Numbered from the stretch's first letter, positions 26,237 through 34,966 are shown. The stretch is DNA of 64,000 nt from Prosthecochloris ethylica (GCF_015234275.1 NZ_JADGII010000004.1); one strand, 5' to 3'. Notes: a model not told the origin generated them from the sequence alone. Made by a program: numbers and translations.

Positions 26237-27052
26237 TCAGGATGCGGCTGTCACGGCGGGCACGGGAACGCACGTCGAGTGACACTGCATGAAACGTATG
26301 GCACGCTCATTGAAGTCCTGAGGCTGGTCGACGTTGCAGACATGCCCGGAATTCCGGATAATTTCCAGGGAGGAACGGGAATGGCGGGTAACGATGTATT
26401 CCACGGTCGGCAGGAACATGTAATCCTCCTCCCCCATCAGGTAGAGTGTCGGAATCCCGGTATCTTTTTCCTCGAAGTATTTCAGCAGGGGCTTGAGCTC
26501 ATAGGTCAGCCTGAACCAGCGCATGAACTCTTTCTGGGCCACTTTTTTCGCTTCGTTGACAAACAGCATCCGGGCCTTGCGATGGCGGGCCTTCGGCATG
26601 ATAATCCAGGCAAAAAACGAATACAGCCACATATACGGCACGAAGCGCTTGAACATATTGCCCAGGGTGACCAGCACCCTGGCACGAACGTTCAGCCGGA
26701 TAATCGCACCCCCCATCACCATGGAACAGACACGTTCCGGCGCAAGCTCGCTGATCTGGCGGATCAGGATCGTCCCGAGCGATATACCGATGAAATGAGC
26801 CCGCCTGATGCCGAGATGATCGAGCACATCGATGATATCCAGCGTGATATCCTCAAAATTGTATTTCCCCCGATGGCGTGACGCTTCCGACTTCGACTTG
26901 CCGTGACCGCGCAGGTCCACCATCAGCACGTTGAAGTGCCGGCTGAAATCCTTCAGCTGGAGGAACCAGATTGAAGAACTGCCGCCCGCACCATGGACGA
27001 ACACCACCCATGGCGCATCGGGTTCTAACTCATATGTTCTGTAATGAAGCAT
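26237..27052 (-). CDS. Alpha/beta hydrolase
   Basis: A 271-aa alpha/beta-hydrolase-fold protein. The oxyanion region is FVHGAGGSSSIW, the nucleophile elbow IGISLGTIL (G-x-S-x-G, Ser ~93), an acid is likely in YLMGEEDYMF, and the catalytic His is in NSGHVCNVDQP. A basic, aromatic insert (~130-165) may form a lid. There is no signal peptide. Substrate unknown. Its start overlaps the trmH-type gene by 28 bp, so it is the last gene of a hisC-trmH-hydrolase operon. Confidence 0.88.
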   Translation of the reverse strand: MLHYRTYELEPDAPWVVFVHGAGGSSSIWFLQLKDFSRHFNVLMVDLRGHGKSKSEASRHRGKYNFEDITLDIIDVLDHLGIRRAHFIGISLGTILIRQISELAPERVCSMVMGGAIIRLNVRARVLVTLGNMFKRFVPYMWLYSFFAWIIMPKARHRKARMLFVNEAKKVAQKEFMRWFRLTYELKPLLKYFEEKDTGIPTLYLMGEEDYMFLPTVEYIVTRHSRSSLEIIRNSGHVCNVDQPQDFNERAIRFMQCHSTCVPVPAVTAAS

Positions 27053-27609
27053 TCTTCAGCTCTGCCGGGGGAAGATTCCTGACGGAAAATTTTAATCATT
27101 TCAAACAAGGCGACACCAGCAGCCACGGCAACGTTGAGCGAATGCTTGGTACCGAACTGGGGAATCTCGAGCACATGATCGCACTCCGCGAGAAGCTCGT
27201 CGTCAATGCCCTGAACCTCGTTGCCCAGGATCAGGCACATCGGGAAGTCAGATACCTGCACCTCCGTATAGGGACGACTGTTCTCGGTAATCTCGAGACC
27301 ACAGATCGTAACCCCCCTGTGTTTCATGTCCCGGAGTGTGTCGAGAGGAGAGGGACAGTACTCCCACGCCATGCTGTCCTGCGCTCCGAGAGCGGTTTTA
27401 TCAATCTCTTTTCGTGGCGGCGTTGCCGTATATCCTGAAATGAGCACCTTTTCGATTCCTGCGGCATCGGCCGTCCGGAAAACGGAGCCGACATTGTACA
27501 TACTCCTGATGTTATGCAAAAGAACCGTCACGGGGTGCTTCAGCGTTCCCCGGTACTCTTCAGCGCTGCAGCGGCCCATTTCATGATTGTCGAGTTTACG
27601 GTACTTCAT
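27025..27609 (-). CDS. TrmH family (SpoU) RNA 2'-O-methyltransferase
   Basis: A 194-aa SPOUT-class methyltransferase. It shows the three conserved blocks: NIRSMYNVGSVFRTADAAG near residue 34, LILGNEVQGI near residue 131, and the knot motif IPQFGTKHSLNVAVAAG near residue 160. These enzymes methylate ribose 2'-O in tRNA or rRNA; the precise target is not evident. The first base overlaps the hisC stop, and the end overlaps the hydrolase start. Confidence 0.92.
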   Translation of the reverse strand: MKYRKLDNHEMGRCSAEEYRGTLKHPVTVLLHNIRSMYNVGSVFRTADAAGIEKVLISGYTATPPRKEIDKTALGAQDSMAWEYCPSPLDTLRDMKHRGVTICGLEITENSRPYTEVQVSDFPMCLILGNEVQGIDDELLAECDHVLEIPQFGTKHSLNVAVAAGVALFEMIKIFRQESSPGRAEECFITEHMS

Positions 27610-28688
27610 CAGTGCCCCCGCTGTCGCAACTGTTCGAGCAGAAGATCATTTTCTTTCTCGAGACCGATATTGAAACGCAGGCAGTCCTGCATCAGCGGAT
27701 AGCCGGAAACATTGCGTACAAGAATCCCCGCCTGCTTCAGGGTGCTGAACACCTCGTCACAACCATCAACCCTGATAATGATGAAGTTCGCGTCGCTCTC
27801 GAACATCCGGATACCGGAGATCGATGCCAACGACCGGCGGATACGACTGCGCTCACTGAGAATAAAGCGCACCGCCTCTTCGACAAGGCCGTAATGCTTC
27901 AGCACCCGCTGGAGCGTAATTTCGGCGAGGCGGTTCGAGGTGAACGGAATCTTGGGTTTGGCAATTTCACGCATCAGTTCAGGATTGGTCAGGGCGAAAC
28001 CGATGCGCATTCCTGCAAGGGCCAGCGCTTTTGACATGGTCCTCAGCACGATCACATTGTTGTACTGCTGGATCAGGGAAAGCGCGGATTCCTGGCGGGA
28101 AAACTCGATATAGGCCTCGTCGACCAGGACGATACCATCGACCTCTTCGACAATTCGCCTGACCTCCTCCAGCGAGAGCGAACCGCTGGTAGGATTGTTC
28201 GGGGTGGAAAGCACCACAAGCGCGGCATTGGCTTTCCTTGCGGCAGCAATGATGCCGTCGACATCAAAACCGAGATCATCTGCACGCATCGGAACCTCGA
28301 CGATATCCGCCTGGATCAGCGATGCGATTTTCTCATACAGCGAAAACGAAGGAACAGGAATGACTACACGGCTCCCTTTTGTGAGGCAGGAGAGAAAAAT
28401 GGTGTAGAGCATCTCGTTCGAGCCGTTGCTCATCATCACGGATTCGGGAGACACGCCCAGAAAGTCTGCATATGCCCGCATGCCCCTGAACGGCAGAATA
28501 TCCGGATAACGGTTCCAGGCCTCGAGCCTGAACTCCTCGAGAATCTCCTCTTTCAGCCATCCGGGAAGATCGAAGGGGCTTTCATTCTGGTTCAATTTCA
28601 CTTCTGCCTGCTGGCCTCCATCGACCCTGTAAGCGTCAATCTTTTTCAGAGCAGGATTCAGGCAATGGGCAAGGTCTTTTTTAATCAT
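27609..28688 (-). CDS. hisC: Histidinol-phosphate aminotransferase
   Basis: A 359-aa PLP enzyme that converts imidazole acetol phosphate and glutamate to histidinol phosphate. Motifs are KLNQNESPFDLP at the N-terminus, STPNNPTSG near residue 160, LVDEAYIEFS near 188, the PLP-lysine block RTMSKALALAGMRIGFA (~220), and a C-terminal substrate Arg in LRFNIGLEKEND. It is the first gene of a minus-strand operon with trmH and a hydrolase. No other histidine genes are near, so the pathway is dispersed. Confidence 0.95.
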   Translation of the reverse strand: MIKKDLAHCLNPALKKIDAYRVDGGQQAEVKLNQNESPFDLPGWLKEEILEEFRLEAWNRYPDILPFRGMRAYADFLGVSPESVMMSNGSNEMLYTIFLSCLTKGSRVVIPVPSFSLYEKIASLIQADIVEVPMRADDLGFDVDGIIAAARKANAALVVLSTPNNPTSGSLSLEEVRRIVEEVDGIVLVDEAYIEFSRQESALSLIQQYNNVIVLRTMSKALALAGMRIGFALTNPELMREIAKPKIPFTSNRLAEITLQRVLKHYGLVEEAVRFILSERSRIRRSLASISGIRMFESDANFIIIRVDGCDEVFSTLKQAGILVRNVSGYPLMQDCLRFNIGLEKENDLLLEQLRQRGH

Positions 28689-28806
28689 CAGTTAACTGCA
28701 TTAAAGCGTCTGGTCATCGTAACTGGAACACTTGTTAAGATAGGGTTTTTCCTCTGCATAACGATTCCGTAAATACGTTTTTTCATGATTTTGAACAAAA
28801 ACATGG

Positions 28807-28834
28807 TTGACTTCTTGTTTTTTTTTCATAACTT
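28807..28834 (+). promoter_or_regulatory. Candidate promoter of the sigma-like gene
   Basis: TTGACT (28807-28812) and TAACTT (28829-28834) are separated by 16 bp in an AT-rich gap between divergent genes. A 9-bp inverted repeat, TCTTGTTTT (28813-28821) and AAAACAAGA (28835-28843), brackets the -10 region, as an operator might. Confidence 0.35.
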
Positions 28835-28896
28835 AAAACAAGACAAAAATTATCCTATATGCTTTTCCCAGTAAAATCATCCTACATGGAGGACAT

Positions 28897-29319
28897 ATGA
28901 TACAGAAACGCAAAACACCGCTCGAGCTTCTCGATGATATATACAGTCTCGCCTATCACATGACGGGTACGGAACAGGCATCGAGAGACCTGGTCAACAG
29001 AACATACGTGACGATCAGTAACCACGAGTCTGAACGCGAAGTACTCAAAACGTTCAGGGAGTGTTACCTTGACCAGTATGGTCAGGATACAGATCTTCAT
29101 ATCTGTGATGACAACGCTTCTGCAGCCTCGACACCGCTTGAAACCCTGAAAAGAAAGGCCGCAGATGTGAAGCTCTCCGTTCTGCTGTCAGAGATCTCGG
29201 GACTGAGGCATGCACAGATATCGGAAGTTCTCGGCAAACCGGTCGAAACCGTCAGAACGTGGCTCTTCTGGGGCAGGAAGTTTCTTATCAGGGATTGCCT
29301 GCTCAAGGCATCTGCATGA
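28897..29319 (+). CDS. Small ECF sigma-70-like protein
   Basis: 140 aa. The N-terminal part resembles sigma region 2.1-2.2 (DDIYSLAYHMTG, then DLVNRTYVTI) and the C-terminal part resembles region 4 (LLSEISGLRHAQISEVLGKPVETVRTWL), a helix-turn-helix. The middle, where region 2.3-2.4 should bind the -10 element, is short and unconserved, so it may not be a working sigma factor. A strong Shine-Dalgarno sequence GGAGG stands before the ATG and a good terminator follows the gene, so it is expressed as a single unit. It could be a divergent ECF factor or an HTH regulator derived from one. Confidence 0.75.
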   Translation: MIQKRKTPLELLDDIYSLAYHMTGTEQASRDLVNRTYVTISNHESEREVLKTFRECYLDQYGQDTDLHICDDNASAASTPLETLKRKAADVKLSVLLSEISGLRHAQISEVLGKPVETVRTWLFWGRKFLIRDCLLKASA

Positions 29320-29343
29320 TGCGGCACGATATACAAGATAACC

Positions 29344-29375
29344 AAAGGCCGTTCCCTGCCGGGAACGGCCTTTTT
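29344..29375 (+). terminator. Rho-independent terminator
   Basis: A 13-bp perfect stem (AAAGGCCGTTCCC/GGGAACGGCCTTT) with a TGCC loop and a TTTTT tract, 25 bp after the sigma-like gene. Confidence 0.93.
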
Positions 29376-29441
29376 GCTTTTCGCTGGAGGGGAACCTATA
29401 TTTTGTTTCACATTCAACAACCTTGAAACCGTACCCGGCTT

Positions 29442-30431
29442 ATGATCGTACTGACTGGCGGAGCAGGATTTATCGGCAGCGCAATGCTCTGGGAGCTGAA
29501 CCGGGAAGGAATCGATGACGTCATCGTTGTCGACGACCTGGAAGATGCAGCTGCCGGAAAATGGAAAAACCTCTCCGGGCTGCGATTCCGGGATATCATC
29601 AGCATCGATGGGTTTCATGCACTGCTTTCAGACGGCAACCTGCCCGACATCAGGGCCGTCATCCATATGGGGGCCATCAGCGCGACAACAGAAACCGATG
29701 CAGATCTTCTGCTTGAGCGCAACTACCGCTACTCCAGGATGATCGCATCGTTCTGTGCAGAAAAAAACATCCGCTTTATCTACGCCTCGAGTGCAGCGAC
29801 ATACGGAGACGGTTCCCGCGGATATCTCGATGAAGAGGAAAACCTGTATTCGCTCAGGCCGATGAACATGTATGGCTATTCGAAGCAGCTGTTTGATCTC
29901 TGGGCTCTGAGACAGGGAGTGCTCGAAAACGCTGCGGGCCTCAAGTTTTTCAACGTCTACGGTCCCAACGAGTACCACAAGGGGGATATGTCGAGCGTCG
30001 TGTACAAAGCGTTCCATCAGATCAGGGAATCGGGAACGGTGAAACTGTTCCGGTCGCACCGGGATGATTTCGAAGACGGCGGTCAGCTCAGGGATTTCAT
30101 CTATGTCAAGGACTGTACCGCTGCCATGCTGTGGCTGCTTGAACACCCCGATGTCGGCGGCCTGTTCAATATCGGCACCGGTACGGCACGGACATTCAGC
30201 GATCTTGTACGGGCAACGTATGCTGCCATGGACAAAGAGCCTGCAATCACCTACATTCCTATGCCGGAACACCTGAGGAACACCTACCAGTACTTCACCC
30301 AGGCAGAAACCGGAAAACTGAAAGCATACGGCTACACCCCGCCGACCACGTCACTCGAGGATGGTGTAAGGGATTATGTCTGCAACTACCTGATGACCGA
30401 CACCCCGTATTTTGACCATCAGAGTCCATGA
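29442..30431 (+). CDS. hldD: ADP-L-glycero-D-manno-heptose-6-epimerase
   Basis: A 329-aa NAD(P)-dependent extended short-chain dehydrogenase. The Rossmann motif TGGAGFIGS is at the start, the YxxxK catalytic pair is in MYGYSKQLFD (~144), and the ASSAATYGDG serine region precedes it. The FNVYGPNEYHKGDMSSV stretch and overall length match HldD/RfaD, which makes the heptose precursor for LPS inner core. It is the first gene after a terminator, so it probably has its own promoter. Confidence 0.92.
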   Translation: MIVLTGGAGFIGSAMLWELNREGIDDVIVVDDLEDAAAGKWKNLSGLRFRDIISIDGFHALLSDGNLPDIRAVIHMGAISATTETDADLLLERNYRYSRMIASFCAEKNIRFIYASSAATYGDGSRGYLDEEENLYSLRPMNMYGYSKQLFDLWALRQGVLENAAGLKFFNVYGPNEYHKGDMSSVVYKAFHQIRESGTVKLFRSHRDDFEDGGQLRDFIYVKDCTAAMLWLLEHPDVGGLFNIGTGTARTFSDLVRATYAAMDKEPAITYIPMPEHLRNTYQYFTQAETGKLKAYGYTPPTTSLEDGVRDYVCNYLMTDTPYFDHQSP

Positions 30432-30466
30432 TTCGCCTTTATCACAACATGTAATCGCCGCCGCTT

Positions 30467-31429
30467 TTGACAAAAGAAAAAACAATCGAATTTGAAGGCA
30501 TCGAGCCTGTCATTATTTTCGGGCCTCACGACAACTACCTGAAACAGATCCGGTCCGAATTTCCCGATGTCCGTATCACGGCTCGGGGCAACACCATCCA
30601 CATGGCGGGCTCTGACCTGGACCTCGCCAGCCTCGAAAAAATATTTGCAGAGATCCTGTCGCTCGCCCAACAGCACGGCGAAGTGCTGGAAAACGATATC
30701 AGAACGCTGCTCAGCCTCGCGGTTACGCCTACTCCTCCCGGCGGAAAAACCGGAACGCAGGAGGCCGACATTATCGTCACGGCAAAAGATTACGCCGTCA
30801 GGGCAAAGACCAACGGGCAACGCAACATGGTAAGCGAAGCACGATCTAACGACATCGTCTTTGCCATAGGTCCTGCGGGAACGGGAAAAACCTATACCGC
30901 GGTCGCTATCGCCGTTGCCGCATGGAAAGCCAGAAAAGTCAAGAGAATCGTACTGGCCCGGCCGGCGGTCGAGGCAGGCGAAAGCCTGGGGTTTCTCCCG
31001 GGGGATCTCGCACAGAAAATCGACCCCTATCTCAGGCCGCTCTACGACGCGCTCCAGGACATGCTGACGGCAGAAAAGCTGCGGACACTCACGGAACAGA
31101 GAATTATCGAGATCGTTCCGCTTGCCTACATGAGAGGACGCACACTCAACAACTCATTTATCATCCTCGACGAGGCCCAGAATGCTTCCAACAAGCAGAT
31201 GAAAATGTGCCTCACAAGACTCGGGATGAACTCTAAAGCCATTATCACCGGAGATGTCACCCAGATCGACCTCCCCAGAGAAGTTCCTTCAGGACTGATG
31301 CATGCACGTGATATCCTGCAGGGAATCAGGGGAATCGGCTTTGTGTTTCTCGATAAATCAGATGTCGTCCGCCACAAACTCGTACGAGACATTATCAATG
31401 CGTACGAAAAAGATGAAAAAACATCGTAG
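30467..31429 (+). CDS. PhoH family protein (PhoH/PhoL-type NTPase)
   Basis: A 320-aa cytoplasmic P-loop NTPase. Walker A is GPAGTGKTYTA (~145), Walker B FIILDEAQNAS (~228), and TGDVTQIDLP matches the PhoH signature. An N-terminal KH-like/RNA-binding region (~1-95) precedes it, as in YbeZ/PhoL proteins that act with YbeY in rRNA maturation. The start is TTG at 30467; no better start is visible. No ybeY gene is adjacent. Confidence 0.92.
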   Translation: MTKEKTIEFEGIEPVIIFGPHDNYLKQIRSEFPDVRITARGNTIHMAGSDLDLASLEKIFAEILSLAQQHGEVLENDIRTLLSLAVTPTPPGGKTGTQEADIIVTAKDYAVRAKTNGQRNMVSEARSNDIVFAIGPAGTGKTYTAVAIAVAAWKARKVKRIVLARPAVEAGESLGFLPGDLAQKIDPYLRPLYDALQDMLTAEKLRTLTEQRIIEIVPLAYMRGRTLNNSFIILDEAQNASNKQMKMCLTRLGMNSKAIITGDVTQIDLPREVPSGLMHARDILQGIRGIGFVFLDKSDVVRHKLVRDIINAYEKDEKTS

Positions 31430-31475
31430 GAGTGCACAGGAACTCTCGCAGCCATTCTTCCGTTTTAGGGAATGA

Positions 31476-31499
31476 CACAGCATGCACTGTCGTGCTGTG
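31476..31499 (+). terminator. Hairpin between phoH and the first ferredoxin
   Basis: A 7-bp stem CACAGCA/TGCTGTG with a 10-nt loop and no T-run. It may be a weak terminator for phoH or a leader structure of the ferredoxin transcript. Confidence 0.35.
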
Positions 31500-31547
31500 A
31501 GGAGTTATTGTCTATGATCATCAAGAGAACTACAAACCTGTTACATC

Positions 31548-31736
31548 ATGGCACACCGAATCACTGAAGAATGCACCTATTGTGCGGCCTGCGAGCCTGA
31601 ATGCCCGGTCAATGCAATCTCTGCAGGGGACGAGATCTACATTGTCGACGAAAGTGTCTGCACGGACTGTGAAGGCTACTACGACGAGCCGGCATGCGTT
31701 GCCGTCTGTCCGGTTGACTGCATCATCAAGGTATGA
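31548..31736 (+). CDS. 2[4Fe-4S] ferredoxin (first of tandem pair)
   Basis: A 62-aa bacterial ferredoxin with two cluster motifs: CTYCAACEPECP and CTDC followed by an 8-residue insert, then CVAVCP. The insert between the second-cluster cysteines is typical of the Chlorobium/Chromatium-type low-potential ferredoxins. In green sulfur bacteria these accept electrons from the type I reaction centre and feed CO2 fixation by the reverse TCA cycle and FNR (established for the group). A hairpin lies after the gene. The start has no clear Shine-Dalgarno sequence. Confidence 0.96.
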   Translation: MAHRITEECTYCAACEPECPVNAISAGDEIYIVDESVCTDCEGYYDEPACVAVCPVDCIIKV

Positions 31737-31749
31737 ACCCTGAACCTTC

Positions 31750-31773
31750 GGCCCGGCAGTGGAGTGCCGGGCC
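31750..31773 (+). terminator. Hairpin after first ferredoxin
   Basis: A 9-bp perfect stem GGCCCGGCA/TGCCGGGCC with a 6-nt loop, 13 bp after the stop. It lacks an immediate T-run and may act as a terminator or as a 3' stabilising structure. Confidence 0.6.
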
Positions 31774-31910
31774 CTGTACTGCTTGCTGCCTGTCTGTTTT
31801 TGAGTTTTTCCGCCGCAAAAAAAAGTTTTATATTGTGTCTCCTATTTTGTTCATAGGGGTTCTTTTGATTCTTTATTTTATTTCTTGAAACGTTTAAGAA
31901 AAGAAGTAAC

Positions 31911-32096
31911 ATGGCACTTTACATTACTGAAGAATGCACTTACTGCGGCGCATGCGAGCCAGAATGCCCGGTCACCGCAATCTCTGCAGGCGATGATATC
32001 TACGTCATCGACGCCAACACCTGTAACGAGTGTGCCGGCCTCGATGAGCAGGCATGTGTAGCTGTCTGCCCGGCTGAGTGCATCGTTCAGGGCTGA
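31911..32096 (+). CDS. 2[4Fe-4S] ferredoxin (second of tandem pair)
   Basis: A 61-aa paralogue of the preceding ferredoxin with the same motif layout: CTYCGACEPECP, then CNEC, a 7-residue insert and CVAVCP. It has about two-thirds identity to its neighbour by eye. A 137-bp AT-rich gap before it may hold its own promoter, and a strong terminator follows, so the two copies can be expressed separately. Function as a soluble photosynthetic electron carrier is inferred from the group. Confidence 0.96.
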   Translation: MALYITEECTYCGACEPECPVTAISAGDDIYVIDANTCNECAGLDEQACVAVCPAECIVQG

Positions 32097-32120
32097 TCAG
32101 AAACAACAGACTGATAGATA

Positions 32121-32150
32121 AAAGCGGCCCGTCGCAAGGGCCGCTTTTAT
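32121..32150 (+). terminator. Rho-independent terminator after ferredoxins
   Basis: A 10-bp perfect stem AAAGCGGCCC/GGGCCGCTTT with a 7-nt loop, followed by a T-rich tract (TATTTTG). Confidence 0.92.
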
Positions 32151-32253
32151 TTTGCCTCTCTCACAACGCTGCATTGTCTGTTTGAAATATGCCGAGGTGT
32201 TCTGTAGTTTTACGTGGTATTTTTCAGATCACACCAACAAGAAAACTCAACGG

Positions 32254-33258
32254 GTGAGCGATTTTTTCTCAAAACACTCAGTACGACGGCAGTCATCTTC
32301 CAGCCGAAAGGCTCCGCTGCCCCCTCTGCAGGCGCGCAAAGCAGTAGCCGGAGCAAAAAAAACAGCTTATCCCCTGTCAAGAATCGCCCTGCTTATCCGT
32401 TTTCTCAAGCCGGTCACCTGGATACCGGTCATCTGGAGTTTCCTGTGCGGGGCTGTCGCCAGCGGCGCATTCGGGTGGAGTGATCTTTTTGGATGGAAGT
32501 TCTTCCTCGCAATTCTTCTTACCGGTCCTCTGGCCAGCGGCACCTGCCAGATGCTGAACGATTACTTCGACCGTGACCTGGATGAGATCAACGAACCGTG
32601 GCGACCGATTCCCGGCGGCGCCATATCACTCAAAAGCGCCACGGTCCTGATTGCCATATGGTCGGTTCTGTCCGTACTCGCCGGTTACCTCATCCATCCC
32701 CTGATCGGCCTGTATGTCATTATCGGCATTATCAATGCGCACCTCTACAGCGCCAATCCCGTCAAGCTGAAAAAACGTCTCTGGGCCGGCAATATCATTG
32801 TCGCTGTCTCCTACCTGGTCATCCCCTGGATTGCGGGAGAAATTGCCTACAGTGAGCAGCTCTCCCCCGACACACTCATGCCCTCACTGATCGTCGCTGG
32901 CCTGTTCACCCTTGCCAGTACGGGCACCATGACCATTAACGACTTCAAATCGGTCGAGGGAGATCGTCGCAACAATATCAGGACCCTCCCGGTTGTTTTC
33001 GGAGAACACTCAGCCGCTGTCATTGCCTCGGGACTGATCAATGCAGGGCAACTCCTCGCTGCAGGCTACCTCTACCTGCTGGGTCAGCCTCTGCACGCCC
33101 TGACCGTCGCGCTCCTGATCATTCCGCAATTCGTTCTGCAGTTCAGCCTCGTCCGCTCTCCGAACACCATGGATGTCCGTTACAATGCCATTGCACAGAA
33201 TTTTCTGGTCGCAGGCATGCTGGTCTGCGCATTCGCAATCAGACAATACCGGCTATGA
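32254..33258 (+). CDS. Chlorophyll/bacteriochlorophyll synthase (UbiA family, ChlG/BchG)
   Basis: About 334 aa, an integral membrane prenyltransferase with eight or so hydrophobic segments. It esterifies (bacterio)chlorophyllide with a polyprenyl alcohol. The first Asp-rich motif is NDYFDRDLDEINEPWRPIPGG, where the INEPWRPIP pattern is specific for ChlG/BchG. The second is TINDFKSVEGDRRNNI with RTLPVVFG. Green sulfur bacteria have several such enzymes (ChlG, BchG, BchK); I cannot firmly say which, though placement near the ferredoxins recalls ChlG in Chlorobaculum. The GTG at 32254 is my start; a TTG at 32152 would lie inside the preceding terminator. A 4-bp overlap couples it to the next gene. 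Confidence 0.92.
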   Translation: MSDFFSKHSVRRQSSSSRKAPLPPLQARKAVAGAKKTAYPLSRIALLIRFLKPVTWIPVIWSFLCGAVASGAFGWSDLFGWKFFLAILLTGPLASGTCQMLNDYFDRDLDEINEPWRPIPGGAISLKSATVLIAIWSVLSVLAGYLIHPLIGLYVIIGIINAHLYSANPVKLKKRLWAGNIIVAVSYLVIPWIAGEIAYSEQLSPDTLMPSLIVAGLFTLASTGTMTINDFKSVEGDRRNNIRTLPVVFGEHSAAVIASGLINAGQLLAAGYLYLLGQPLHALTVALLIIPQFVLQFSLVRSPNTMDVRYNAIAQNFLVAGMLVCAFAIRQYRL

Positions 33259-33674
33259 CACATGCAGCAACCATCACACTCCGGACCAAGGGATTTTCAG
33301 ATAGTATCGATATCACCTCCAGGGTCGAAGATGCTATCCGGAATTCATCGATCACCGAAGGCATCATCACCATCATCGTAATCGGCTCGACAGCATCGAT
33401 CACGACGATCGAGTACGAACCGGCGCTTGTTGAAGACATGCAGCAAAAACTTCAGCAGCTGATTCCGGACGACGAACCCAGCCGTCACTCCGAAACCTGG
33501 GGGGACGACAACGGCTTTTCACACATGAGAGCTTCTCTCATGGGCCCGGGAATCACCATGCCGGTACACAAGGGACGGCTGGTACGCGGCACGTGGCAGC
33601 AGGTTGTCTGCATCGATCACGACAACCGTCCCCGAAAGCGTGAGATTTTCATGCAGATCATCGGAGAAGCCTGA
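33255..33674 (+). CDS. YjbQ family protein (UPF0047)
   Basis: A 139-aa protein of the YjbQ/UPF0047 family. The conserved features are the TEGIITI-type strand, the GSTASI region, and the C-terminal HMRASLMGPGITMPVHKGRLVRGTW block with conserved His. Family members can show weak thiamine-phosphate-synthase activity, but the physiological role is uncertain. The start overlaps the chlorophyll synthase stop by 4 bp, so it is cotranscribed with it. Confidence 0.92.
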   Translation: MTHAATITLRTKGFSDSIDITSRVEDAIRNSSITEGIITIIVIGSTASITTIEYEPALVEDMQQKLQQLIPDDEPSRHSETWGDDNGFSHMRASLMGPGITMPVHKGRLVRGTWQQVVCIDHDNRPRKREIFMQIIGEA

Positions 33675-33692
33675 TCGATGGAGGGATACGGG

Positions 33693-34322
33693 ATGAACTT
33701 TTCTCACAAACCGGCCATATCGGTCATCCTCCCAACGTTCAACCGCGCCTCGAAGCTCCGGCGCGCTGTCGACAGCGTGCTTGCCCAGAGCTGCAGCAGC
33801 TGGGAACTGCTCGTCATCGATGACGGCAGTACCGATAACACCTGCAGCATCGTGATGCCCTACGTTCACCGTGACAGCCGCATCCGTTACCTCGCTCACA
33901 GCAACAGAAAGGCCGCACTGTCGAGAAACGCCGGCATACAGGCCTCGATGGGGCGTTTCGTCACGTTTCTCGACAGTGATGACTACTATCTTCCCGATCA
34001 CCTTGCAGAACGTCAGGCTATCCTGGAACGAAACCCGGACATCGACCTGCTCTCGGGAGGCTTCTGTGGTGATGAAGACTTTTATGTCAAAGACTGCCGG
34101 GATACATCGAAACTCATTCATATCAGCGAATGCATCCTCTGCGGAACGCTGTTCGGCAAACGCGAGGTATTTACCGAACTCGGGGGATTTTGTGATCTCG
34201 ATTATGCGGAAGACTACGATTTCTGGCAGCGGGCATCAGATCGCTTCAGAACGCACTCCATCACCGACCCCAAAACCTATGTCTACCTCAGGTCTGAAGA
34301 CAGTATCACCAGTAACTACTGA
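33693..34322 (+). CDS. Family 2 glycosyltransferase
   Basis: About 209 aa, a small GT-A fold glycosyltransferase. Motifs are SVILPTFNRASKL, the nucleotide-binding VIDDGSTDNT, a DxD-type site in TFLDSDDYY, and a C-terminal ED acid pair in YAEDYDFWQRA. It lacks a membrane segment. I prefer the ATG at 33693, which has GGAGGG seven bases upstream, over the ATG at 33678, which overlaps that site. Substrate unknown; it continues the chlG-yjbQ operon. Confidence 0.9.
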   Translation: MNFSHKPAISVILPTFNRASKLRRAVDSVLAQSCSSWELLVIDDGSTDNTCSIVMPYVHRDSRIRYLAHSNRKAALSRNAGIQASMGRFVTFLDSDDYYLPDHLAERQAILERNPDIDLLSGGFCGDEDFYVKDCRDTSKLIHISECILCGTLFGKREVFTELGGFCDLDYAEDYDFWQRASDRFRTHSITDPKTYVYLRSEDSITSNY

Positions 34323-34334
34323 CCATACGATTTC

Positions 34335-34886
34335 ATGATGAACGTCACCGTGTACTGCAGCTCGAGCGATCTTGCCGCAGATAATTTCATCAGTTCCGCC
34401 CACGATCTCGGAGCCGCCCTTGCGCGCAAAGGGATCGGCATCGTTTTCGGCGGAGGAGATGTGGGACTCATGGGCTGCGTCGCCAATGCCGCTATGGATA
34501 GCGGCGGCAGCGTCAAAGGGGTTATCCCGAGATTTCTCGAAGAAAAAGAAATCGCCCATCGAGGTATCAGCGAACTGCATGTCGTCGAAACCATGCATGA
34601 ACGCAAAATGCTCCTGACAGAATGGGCGGATGCCTTTATCGTCCTCCCCGGTGGATTCGGAACACTGGATGAACTCATCGAAGTCATCACCTGGCGCCAC
34701 CTCGGACATCACGACAAGCCGGTACTGCTCTACAACATCGACGGCTTCTGGGCCCCCCTGACCGATTTTTTCGCAACCCTCTCACGTCACCGCATGGTCA
34801 GGACAGATCACCAGCGTCTCTACACGATCTGCGACAGCCTCGAAGAAATCCTCAGCGAACTGGACCGAGCGGCCAGAAAAGAATGA
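34335..34886 (+). CDS. LOG family protein (TIGR00730)
   Basis: A 183-aa Rossmann-like protein with the LOG signature PGGFGTLDE (~110), the preceding GGGDVGLMG nucleotide loop and ERKMLLTEWADAFI. Members hydrolyse nucleoside 5'-monophosphates to base and ribose-5-phosphate (cytokinin-activating type); bacterial roles vary. Start 12 bp after the glycosyltransferase stop, same strand. Confidence 0.93.
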   Translation: MMNVTVYCSSSDLAADNFISSAHDLGAALARKGIGIVFGGGDVGLMGCVANAAMDSGGSVKGVIPRFLEEKEIAHRGISELHVVETMHERKMLLTEWADAFIVLPGGFGTLDELIEVITWRHLGHHDKPVLLYNIDGFWAPLTDFFATLSRHRMVRTDHQRLYTICDSLEEILSELDRAARKE

Positions 34887-34966
34887 TATCCCGGGAACCT
34901 GAAACGCGAAACGTCCGTTAAGACTATCTGATATCTGAACACATCAGAATCCATAACCGGTTCACC

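Noticed and set aside
32152..32253. N-terminal extension of the chlorophyll synthase from a TTG
   Set aside because: The TTG lies within the T-tract of the ferredoxin terminator and the extra residues look unlike the family, so the GTG at 32254 was preferred.
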